NCBI GenBank assembly: GCA_937975655.1
Contig: CALJTZ010000046.1
Span: 1 to 5,420 of the forward strand
Length of the DNA: 5,420 nt
Direction of reading: 5' to 3'
Origin: an uncultured Synechococcus sp.
Lineage (GTDB): Bacteria; Cyanobacteriota; Cyanobacteriia; PCC-6307; Cyanobiaceae
Below are positions 1 to 4,947 of the stretch, piece by piece (position 1 is the first letter of the stretch; every line of letters begins with the position of its first letter). The position numbers and the translations under genes were made by a program. The notes beneath the pieces were generated by a model. It worked only from the letters and a program-made list of their open reading frames with translations. It did not search any database and had not been told where the DNA came from.

Positions 1-31
1 AGCTGCTGGAGTGACCGATCAGACCGAACAT
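1..31 (-). CDS. aar: Acyl-ACP reductase (long-chain fatty aldehyde-forming), N-terminus only
   Basis: Reading the minus strand from an ATG at 31-29 gives ten codons, MFGLIGHSSS, before the window ends. MFGLIGH is the typical opening of cyanobacterial acyl-ACP reductase (about 340 aa), the NADPH-dependent enzyme that reduces fatty acyl-ACP to the fatty aldehyde used by Ado. The position fits: in cyanobacteria aar usually lies just downstream of ado on the same strand, and here it starts 105 bp after the ado stop codon. No clear Shine-Dalgarno sequence precedes the ATG, which is common in this group. The call rests on the short motif plus synteny; the catalytic and NADPH-binding parts lie outside the window. 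Confidence 0.85.
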   Translation of the reverse strand, partial: MFGLIGHSSS

Positions 32-136
32 GCGTGGGGGATCTGCCAGGGCAAGGGGGGAAGGTGTGGCCACTGGTGGTGTGACCTGATTAAAGGGCAG
101 CGACGGTGCTGGGCTGACAGCCGGCAGGGTCGGGAA
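32..136 (-). other. ado-aar spacer with candidate aar promoter and weak hairpin
   Basis: This 105-bp gap between the ado stop and the aar start has no ORF. On the minus strand it contains TTTAAT (94-89), a 5/6 match to the -10 consensus, about 58 bases before the aar ATG. Next to it is a 6-bp stem, GGUCAC pairing with GUGGCC through one G-U pair (minus-strand transcript of 86-68), with a 7-nt loop. Separate promoters for ado and aar are known in some cyanobacteria, so an internal aar promoter is plausible. No convincing -35 box is visible, and the hairpin lacks a U tract and so is not a classical terminator. These are suggestions from sequence only. Confidence 0.25.
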
Positions 137-865
137 TTAACCCACCAGGGCTGAAGCGGCCATGCGGGCGATCTCGCGGGTGGTGAAGCCGATTTCCGTG
201 AGGGCTTCCTGGTAGGCGATCAGGAAATCCTCGATCAGGTCTTCCTTGTCCATCTGCAGCACGGCGGCATCGCCAGCCACCTGGTCGAGCATGCGGCGAA
301 TCAGGGGGAGGTTGTCCCGGTTGGCCTGCTCGAGTTCCTCACGGCAGCTTTCCAGGTTGGCCTTGAGCCACTCCTGGCCGTAGTTGAGATGGGTGTATTC
401 GTCCTTCACCACGCCCTCAGTGATCTTGCGGGCGAAGGGGTCGGCGACAGGGATATAGATGTGGTAGGCCGAGATGGCGAAGGCCTCGATCAGCAGCGCC
501 TGGATCAACAGGCAGGTGGGCACCTTGCCCGCAGCAAGGGCGGTTTGGAAGTTGCCGTGCAGCGGCGCGAAGAACTCCTTGGCGAAGGCCATGTCGGCCG
601 TGACACCCAGGTTGTTGGCGCAGGCGGTGAAGCCCTTCATGTGCTTCAGCTCCATGCGGGCCAGCTTGGTGAGCTCCTCCGCCTGGTCGGGGAGCATGGT
701 GCCGATCGAGATGTAGTTGTCGTGGGCTTCCTGCTCGCCCTCGATCACGATGGCGTTGATGCGGCTGTAGGCGTCCTTGTAGTTGGCGCTGGTGAAGTCG
801 GGCAGCGCATCGGCGGAGAGCTCGAGGGTGGCGGGGGCTTCCGCTGCAGTTTCGAGGGTCGCCAT
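137..865 (-). CDS. ado: Aldehyde-deformylating oxygenase (alkane synthase)
   Basis: This ferritin-like di-iron oxygenase converts Cn fatty aldehyde to Cn-1 alkane or alkene plus formate, using O2 and reduced ferredoxin; it is the second step of cyanobacterial hydrocarbon synthesis after acyl-ACP reductase. All six iron ligands are visible, numbered from the ATG at 865: E44 (in IEGEQEAH), E72 and H75 (MELKH), E127 (LLIEAFAISAYH), E156 and H159 (KDEYTHLNYG). The hydrophobic substrate-channel helix and the C-terminus (DLIEDFLIAYQEALTEIGF...) look like picocyanobacterial Ado along the whole length. The product is 242 aa, close to the family size. An in-frame GTG at 880 would add five residues (VFPVA), but MATLE matches the usual family start (MPTLE...), so the ATG is preferred. 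It lies 101 bp downstream of the creatininase gene and 105 bp upstream of aar. Nothing looks truncated or mutated. Confidence 0.97.
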   Translation of the reverse strand: MATLETAAEAPATLELSADALPDFTSANYKDAYSRINAIVIEGEQEAHDNYISIGTMLPDQAEELTKLARMELKHMKGFTACANNLGVTADMAFAKEFFAPLHGNFQTALAAGKVPTCLLIQALLIEAFAISAYHIYIPVADPFARKITEGVVKDEYTHLNYGQEWLKANLESCREELEQANRDNLPLIRRMLDQVAGDAAVLQMDKEDLIEDFLIAYQEALTEIGFTTREIARMAASALVG

Positions 866-889
866 GGCTACCGGGAACACGTCAGATTT

Positions 890-914
890 GGCTTGACTGT
901 AACCATTTCAAGCC
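890..914 (-). promoter_or_regulatory. Inverted repeat overlapping the ado promoter (candidate operator)
   Basis: The arms GGCTTGA (890-896) and TCAAGCC (908-914) form a perfect 7-bp inverted repeat separated by 11 bp. The element lies 25-49 bp upstream of the ado ATG, and the best -10 candidate falls in its spacer and one arm. A symmetric site covering the -10 region is a typical place for a dimeric repressor. It does not match the NtcA consensus (GTA-N8-TAC). It could instead form a stem in a longer transcript reading through from the creatininase gene. The dyad is directly seen; the regulatory role is inferred. Confidence 0.4.
896..901 (-). promoter_or_regulatory. Candidate -10 box of ado
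   Basis: Minus-strand TACAGT (901-896) matches the cyanobacterial TAnnnT -10 pattern. It would place transcription start near 889, leaving a leader of about 25 nt before the ATG at 865. No -35 hexamer resembling TTGACA is found 16-18 bp upstream; the region further up (about 915-945) is A-rich on this strand. The same hexamer occurs at a similar distance before the S1-like gene. The spacer between the creatininase stop and ado (866-966) holds nothing else convincing. Confidence 0.35.
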
Positions 915-966
915 GCTTGGGTTCGGTTTTTGTTCGTTTTGTGGGTTCCTGCACCGATTGGAGCGG

Positions 967-1770
967 TTAACCGGCACCCTGCACGGCCTTCGGTGGCCAG
1001 TGGCTGCGCAGCAGACCCTCCAGCAGCTGCACCCATTCCTCCACGAGCCGTTGCTGGAGGGCAGCCCCCAGCTCTGCATTGGCCTGGCGGGCATCGCCGA
1101 TCACCCCTGTACTGGACAGATCAGCGGTGAGCCAGGCCTCCGGCACGGCGCCCTCCAGGCTCCAGCCCGGGGGTGGCGGTTCCCTCAGCAGGCCGTCCAC
1201 GGGCCGTTGCGGGCCCACCAGCTGGGGGGCGAGGTGCAGCATCAGGCTGGTTTCCGCCAGGCCGGCATGGAGCCCCTGGCTGCGCTCCGGTTCGGGAATC
1301 AGCTCGCCCAGTCCCCGCGGACCACTCCACAGGAAGCAGGGCAGCACCGCCATACCGGGGTGGGCGGCCCGCAGTTGGCGTGCGGCCACTTGGAGCAGGG
1401 CGATCTGGCCGCCATGGCCGTTGAACAGCAGCAGTCGCTGGAAGCCAGCAGCGGCCAGCTGGGCGCCGATGGCCACGATCTGGGCGATCAGCAGCTCGGC
1501 GGGGAGGCTGAGGGTGCCGCAAAAGCCCTGGTGTTCCGGCGAAAACCCGAACCCCTGAACGGGCAACCGCCAGATCGGCAGGGCCGGATCGAGCCGGCCC
1601 AGCACGGCGTCCGCGATGGCCTCGGCAAAGCGGGCGTCGGTGCCAAGGGGCAACTGGGGACCGTGCTGCTCAAAGGCGCCGAAGGGCCAGAGCACCGTGC
1701 TGCCAGGGGTGGTGGCGGCCTGCTGGAACTGCGGCCAGCTCATCCCGTCCAGGCCCCGTTGCGCGTGCAT
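967..1770 (-). CDS. Creatininase-family metal-dependent amidohydrolase
   Basis: The 267-aa protein has the full creatininase-family signature: EQHGPQLPLGTD (residues 34-45), GFSPEHQGFCGTLSLP (75-90), FNGHGG (116-121), LHAGLAETS (167-175) and a C-terminal GVIGDAR (222-228). Expected metal ligands are E34, H36, D45, H119 and E173. Family members hydrolyse cyclic or linear amides (creatinine, formamidopyrimidine deformylation in archaeal flavin synthesis, peptide trimming by MftE). The cyanobacterial substrate cannot be told from this sequence. There is no signal peptide or membrane segment, so it should be cytoplasmic. The ATG at 1770 is chosen; a second in-frame ATG at 1743 (MSWPQF) is nearly as good. 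It is transcribed away from the S1-like gene across a 54-bp spacer and towards ado, so read-through into ado is possible. The family call is firm; the function is open. Confidence 0.9.
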   Translation of the reverse strand: MHAQRGLDGMSWPQFQQAATTPGSTVLWPFGAFEQHGPQLPLGTDARFAEAIADAVLGRLDPALPIWRLPVQGFGFSPEHQGFCGTLSLPAELLIAQIVAIGAQLAAAGFQRLLLFNGHGGQIALLQVAARQLRAAHPGMAVLPCFLWSGPRGLGELIPEPERSQGLHAGLAETSLMLHLAPQLVGPQRPVDGLLREPPPPGWSLEGAVPEAWLTADLSSTGVIGDARQANAELGAALQQRLVEEWVQLLEGLLRSHWPPKAVQGAG

Positions 1771-1824
1771 GGAGAAGCTCGGGTGGCATCTCTACAGTGT
1801 GGCGCTGTCTGTCATCCCTTGGTC
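1771..1824. promoter_or_regulatory. Compact divergent promoter region, creatininase gene / S1-like operon
   Basis: Only 54 bp separate the two divergent start codons, so both promoters must overlap here or extend into the genes. On the plus strand TACAGT (1793-1798) is a plausible -10 for the S1-like gene, giving a leader of about 20 nt. On the minus strand the nearest candidate, TAGAGA (1794-1789), is weak. An imperfect dyad ACAGTG-TGG-CGCTGT (1794-1808) follows the plus -10. No Shine-Dalgarno sequence precedes the ATG at 1825. The layout is certain; the promoter elements are tentative. Confidence 0.35.
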
Positions 1825-3195
1825 ATGGCCGGTTCTGGCAACCCACAGCCTCCCCAGCCCTCGGCCAAGCCCCAGGCCCAGTCGCCGCGTCCCACGCCAC
1901 CGGCGCCTGTGCGCCCCGCTGCGCCGGCTCCAGCCCGCAAGCCTCCCCAGGTGCTGCAGATCAACAAGAAGGACGAGCAGCTGCGGCTGGAGCGTGAGGC
2001 CGCCGAGGCCCGTGCAGCCGCCGATGCGGCGGCCCAACGCGCTGTCGACCTGGAGAACGCGGCCCGGGCCGGGCGCGGGGAAGGGCCCGTGGCGCCCCAG
2101 CGCCCCAGCGCTCCGGCGGCACCCGCCCGCAGCACCTCCGTGGGTGATGACGAGCTGTTCGACATGAGTGGCTTCGAAGGGTTCACCATGGCCGACCTGA
2201 TGGGGCCCGACGACAGCCGCAAGCGGCGCGCTGGCGGTTCTTCCGGTTCGGCCCGGATGGCACCGCCCCAGCCCGAGCGTGCAGCGGTGCCCTCCCGCAC
2301 CGTGGACGATTTTGATTTCGATGCGGACGCCTTCCTCGCGGCCCTGGATGAACAGGATTTCGTGGGCACCACCGGTGAGGTGGTGACCGGCGTGGTGATC
2401 AGCATCGAGAGCGATGGGGTGTACGTGGACATCGGCGGTAAGGCGCCGGGCTTCATGCCCAAGAAGGAGGCGGGCCTGGGGGTGATCACGAACCTCAAGG
2501 AGCGCTTCCCCAAGGGCACCGCGGTGGAGGTGCTCGTGACCCGCGAGCAGAACGCTGATGGCATGGTCACCATCAGCGCCCGGGCCCTGGCCCTGCGCCA
2601 CAGCTGGGAGAAGGTGCGCGTCCTGGAGAAGGAGGGCAAGGTGGTGCAGGTCACGGTCACCGGCTTCAACCGCGGCGGCGTCACCTGCGATCTGGAGGGC
2701 CTGCGCGGCTTCATTCCCCGCTCCCAGCTCCAGGAGGGGGAGAACCATGAGGCCCTCGTGGGCAAAACCCTGGGCGTCACCTTCCTGGAGGTGAACCCCG
2801 AAACCCGCAAGCTGGTGCTCTCGGAGAAGAAGGCGGCCACCGCGGCCCTGTTCCAGAACCTCGAGGTGGGGCAGCTGGTGGAAGGCCAGGTGGTGTCCGT
2901 GAAGCCCTACGGCCTGTTTGTGGACCTGGGTGGCATCAGTGGTCTGCTGCACCACTCCGCCATCACCGGTGGCCAGATGCGCGATCTGCGCGAGATCTTC
3001 GACCAGGGCGACCGGGTCAAGGCGCTGGTGACCCAGCTCGATCCCGGCCGTGGCCGCATCGCCCTCAACACCGCCCTGCTGGAAGGACAGCCTGGGGAGC
3101 TGCTGATCGAAAAGGACAAGGTGATGGCCGAGGCCGCCGATCGGGCCAACAGAGCTCGTAACGTGCTGCGCCAGCAGGAACAGAGCGCCGGATGA
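1825..3195 (+). CDS. nbp1: S1-domain RNA-binding protein, Nbp1/Rps1b-like ribosomal S1 paralogue
   Basis: This is a 456-aa protein with three S1 (OB-fold) RNA-binding domains at about residues 183-254, 269-335 and 347-416. The third is the most canonical (GQVVSVKPYGLFVDLGGISGL). The stretch DADAFLAALDEQDF (166-179), just before the first S1 domain, corresponds to the N-terminal segment of cyanobacterial and E. coli S1 that docks on the ribosome. Before it lies a long extension: a Pro/Ala/Gln-rich region (1-45), a charged alanine-rich helix (46-83), more low complexity, and an acidic-hydrophobic island at 108-127. Cyanobacteria commonly carry a main Rps1 plus this second type (Nbp1), thought to bind mRNA; the extension argues for the second type. 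The frame stays open upstream to 958, but that part is antisense to the creatininase gene, so the ATG at 1825 (MAGSG) is chosen. The stop overlaps the next start by 4 bp (ATGA). It could instead be annotated simply as 30S ribosomal protein S1. Confidence 0.88.
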   Translation: MAGSGNPQPPQPSAKPQAQSPRPTPPAPVRPAAPAPARKPPQVLQINKKDEQLRLEREAAEARAAADAAAQRAVDLENAARAGRGEGPVAPQRPSAPAAPARSTSVGDDELFDMSGFEGFTMADLMGPDDSRKRRAGGSSGSARMAPPQPERAAVPSRTVDDFDFDADAFLAALDEQDFVGTTGEVVTGVVISIESDGVYVDIGGKAPGFMPKKEAGLGVITNLKERFPKGTAVEVLVTREQNADGMVTISARALALRHSWEKVRVLEKEGKVVQVTVTGFNRGGVTCDLEGLRGFIPRSQLQEGENHEALVGKTLGVTFLEVNPETRKLVLSEKKAATAALFQNLEVGQLVEGQVVSVKPYGLFVDLGGISGLLHHSAITGGQMRDLREIFDQGDRVKALVTQLDPGRGRIALNTALLEGQPGELLIEKDKVMAEAADRANRARNVLRQQEQSAG

Positions 3196-4109
3196 GCCAG
3201 GCCACCGAGGAAGCCCCCCAGGTCGCTGCTGCGGGCCCGATTCCCGCCGACTGGGAACTCGACTACTACTCCCGCCCCATCCTTGAGCCCGATGGCAAGA
3301 AGCGCTGGGAACTGCTGATCTGTTCTTCCCTGGATGCCGCTGCCGATGCAACGGTGCCCCCCTTCCGCTGGGTGCTGAACTGTCCGGCCACCAGCGTGAA
3401 TTCCGCCTGGTTGAAGGAGTCCCTGGAGCAGGCCCTCGCTGCCGCCGCCCAGCAGGGCTTTGCCCCGCCCCGCAAGCTGCGCTGCTGGCGGTCGTCGATG
3501 CGCACCATGGTGCAACGGGCCGCAGAGCCCCTGGGCCTGGAGGTGGTTTCCAGCCGCCGCTGTTATTCCCTGGTGGAGTGGCTGCAGGAGCGGCAGGCCA
3601 CGGTGTATCCCCAGGAGGAGGGCTACATGGCGGGCCCCCTGGCGCCACCGCCCCAGGCCATTCCGCCCCTGGCGGTGCCCCTGCCCGAGGCCGCCCGGGG
3701 CGATCGCTGGAGTTGGGCCTCGCTGCCCGTGGCGGCCTTGCGGGAAGCCAGCCAGTGGGATGTGGGTTTTTCGGGTCTGGTGCCCCTGCCCGCTCACCTG
3801 CCGGATGACGCCCTGGTAAGCGGCCTGCGCCTGTTCAGTTCCGCCCGGGCGCTTGCCATTGCGGGTTGGGTGGCGGGTCTGGAGCCGGTGCGCCTGGAGA
3901 TTGCCGGGAATCAGCTGGTGCTCGAGGCCGGCATGGAAGACCGTTGGCTGCTGGGCAACCTGGACCCGGAGGAGTCGCGAGCGGCCTCCGAGGCCTTCCT
4001 GGCCAGCCGGGTTCAGGTGGGTGGCGTGCAGTTCCTGGCGGTTCAGGCCGATGAGGATGAGCCCCGCTTCGAGGGCTTCTGGATCCTGCGGGATCTTCCC
4101 GACGCCTGA
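3192..4109 (+). CDS. Tab2/Atab2 family RNA-binding protein (DUF1092)
   Basis: The 305-aa protein opens with WELDYYSRPILEPDGKKRWE (21-40), the hallmark of the Tab2 family. It continues with PRKLRCWRSSMRTMVQRAAEPLGL (93-116) and SRRCYSLVEWLQERQATVYP (121-140), and ends with the conserved DRWLLGNLD (250-258) and GFWILRDLPDA. In algal and plant chloroplasts Tab2/Atab2 binds RNA and is required for translation of photosystem I mRNA (psaB). Cyanobacterial members are cytoplasmic and presumed to act similarly. A Pro-rich linker at about 147-166 separates the two halves. It starts within the stop codon of the S1-like gene (ATGA overlap), with AGGAA at 3176-3180 as a possible ribosome binding site, so translation is probably coupled. 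It ends with a 1-base overlap (TGATG) into the next gene. The family is clear; the exact mRNA target is inferred from plants and algae. Confidence 0.92.
   Translation: MSQATEEAPQVAAAGPIPADWELDYYSRPILEPDGKKRWELLICSSLDAAADATVPPFRWVLNCPATSVNSAWLKESLEQALAAAAQQGFAPPRKLRCWRSSMRTMVQRAAEPLGLEVVSSRRCYSLVEWLQERQATVYPQEEGYMAGPLAPPPQAIPPLAVPLPEAARGDRWSWASLPVAALREASQWDVGFSGLVPLPAHLPDDALVSGLRLFSSARALAIAGWVAGLEPVRLEIAGNQLVLEAGMEDRWLLGNLDPEESRAASEAFLASRVQVGGVQFLAVQADEDEPRFEGFWILRDLPDA
3700..3707. repeat. HIP1 octamer GCGATCGC (copy 1)
   Basis: This is an exact copy of the highly iterated palindrome found in many cyanobacterial genomes, inside the Tab2-family gene where it encodes part of GDRW. It carries a GATC core. 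It supports a cyanobacterial origin but has no known gene-specific role. Confidence 0.8.
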
Positions 4110-4918
4110 TGGCCGAGGCGGTTGAGGCTCCGTTTGATCGGCCGGATGCTGGCTTCAACAGCCTCGAGGGCTGGACCTGGGTGGGCTGCTACGGCGGCTA
4201 CTACCTGCAGGCCAATCTGTTGGCAGAGTTTGAGCACGGCTTCTTCACCCGCCAGTGGCAGGGACGGGGGCCCGAGGTGCTGGCCGGGTATGTGAGTGCC
4301 GGGGTGAGCGTGCACCGCCCCAAGCAAATCCACAGTGCCCTGGTGTTGCCGGCCAGCCAGGCCAGTGCCGAGCCGTGGCCTGAGGCCGATGGTCTGGTGA
4401 GCGATGGCGGCGGCCAGAGCCTGTGGGTGTGTGGTGCCGATTGCACCCCCGTGCTGCTCGCTGATCCCGTGAGTGGTCGGGTGGCGGCCTGCCATGCCGG
4501 CTGGCGCGGGGTGGCGGGCCGGATTCTGATGGCGGCCATCGCCCAGCTGGAGGCGGCCGGCAGCCGCCGCAGCGATTTGCTGGTGGCCCTGGGCCCCGCC
4601 GTGAGCGGCGCCAACTACCAGGTGGAGGCCAGCGTGACCCGGCAACTGGCCGCCAGCCTCGAGTCAGAGGGCCTCAGCGAAGCCCAGAGCTTGGCGGCGT
4701 TGCACGCCTGCGGTGCCGTGGGGCCCGATCCTGAACCGGGTCGCGATCGCCTTGACATCCGGGCCGCTACCCGGCTCCAGCTGGAAAAGGCCGGTGTGCT
4801 GGCCGATCGGATCGCCGTGTGCCCGCTCTGCACGGTGGAGGAGGAGCTGCTGTTCCATTCCTGGCGGCGCGACCAGGTGAAGGCCGTGCAGTGGAGCGGC
4901 ATCGTGGCTCAGGCCTGA
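4109..4918 (+). CDS. pgeF: Laccase-domain / PgeF (YfiH, DUF152) family protein
   Basis: The 269-aa protein has the family pattern: FEHGFFTR (41-48), KQIHS (72-76), GADCTPVLLAD (109-119), AACHAGWRG (126-134), LGPAVSGANYQV (161-172), LDIR (215-218) and a C-terminal CT...LLFHSWRRD block (241-255). Zinc ligands are expected at H75, C112 and H129. Members were once called polyphenol oxidases. Characterised ones act on purine nucleosides (phosphorylase/deaminase, as in human FAMIN), and E. coli PgeF edits peptidoglycan precursors, keeping L-Ser out of the L-Ala position. Which activity applies here cannot be decided. The length is normal and no signal peptide is seen. The ATG at 4109 overlaps the Tab2 stop by one base (TGATG) and no Shine-Dalgarno is visible, suggesting translation by reinitiation. 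The last codons and stop lie inside a perfect palindrome, and a photolyase-like gene converges 6 bp away. Confidence 0.92.
   Translation: MAEAVEAPFDRPDAGFNSLEGWTWVGCYGGYYLQANLLAEFEHGFFTRQWQGRGPEVLAGYVSAGVSVHRPKQIHSALVLPASQASAEPWPEADGLVSDGGGQSLWVCGADCTPVLLADPVSGRVAACHAGWRGVAGRILMAAIAQLEAAGSRRSDLLVALGPAVSGANYQVEASVTRQLAASLESEGLSEAQSLAALHACGAVGPDPEPGRDRLDIRAATRLQLEKAGVLADRIAVCPLCTVEEELLFHSWRRDQVKAVQWSGIVAQA
4743..4750. repeat. HIP1 octamer GCGATCGC (copy 2)
   Basis: This is a second exact HIP1 copy, inside the PgeF-like gene, encoding part of GRDRLD. By rough base composition only about 0.2 copies would be expected by chance in this window, so two suggest, but do not prove, genome-wide enrichment. 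Confidence 0.8.
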
Positions 4919-4947
4919 GCCATCTCAGAGGCTGAGCTCCAGGCTCA
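4905..4947. terminator. Palindrome cluster at convergent gene ends (possible bidirectional terminator)
   Basis: TGGCTCAGGCCTGAGCCA (4905-4922) is a perfect 18-bp palindrome that can fold as a 7-bp stem with a GGCC loop in either transcript. It is followed by CTCAG-AGG-CTGAG (4924-4936) and TGAGC-TCCAG-GCTCA (4933-4947). The palindrome contains the stop codon of the PgeF-like gene, and the second dyad contains the stop of the photolyase-like gene. The position between convergent genes with only 6 bp between stops suggests a shared 3' end. No T tract follows on either strand, so it is not a standard intrinsic terminator. The inverted repeats are seen directly; the termination role is inferred. 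Confidence 0.45.

Noticed and set aside
109..127. Hairpin CTGGGCTG-A-CAGCC(GG)CAG just after the ado stop, as a terminator
   Set aside because: The loop is a single base in the perfect part, there is a bulge in the extension, and no T tract follows, so stability and termination are doubtful.
881..966. NtcA or LexA-type regulator site upstream of ado
   Set aside because: No GTA-N8-TAC or other known cyanobacterial consensus could be matched; only the unassigned 7+7 dyad is supported.
389..970. Plus-strand open frame of 193 codons opposite ado
   Set aside because: It is antisense to ado, whose six iron ligands are all conserved; the translated product has no recognisable family.
964..973. 10-bp palindrome CGGTTAACCG at the creatininase stop codon
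   Set aside because: It is too short, has no loop, and is not followed by a T tract on the minus strand; likely chance.
958..1824. Upstream extension of the S1-like frame, giving a 745-aa protein from a TTG at 958
   Set aside because: These 289 codons lie antisense to the creatininase gene, whose motifs are intact. The real protein starts at the ATG at 1825. The open frame is a product of high GC.
1812..2840. 342-codon minus-strand open frame inside the S1-like gene
   Set aside because: It is Ser/Arg/Ala-rich low complexity without motifs, mirroring the codon bias of the plus-strand gene.
1792..3648. 618-codon minus-strand open frame opposite the S1-like and Tab2 genes
   Set aside because: Its translation is Gly/His/Pro-rich with no recognisable domain, and it lies opposite two genes with clear family motifs. 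Long stop-free antisense frames are expected at this GC.
4043..4645. Minus-strand 200-codon frame opposite the Tab2/PgeF-like junction
   Set aside because: It has no family motif and overlaps two well-supported genes on the other strand.
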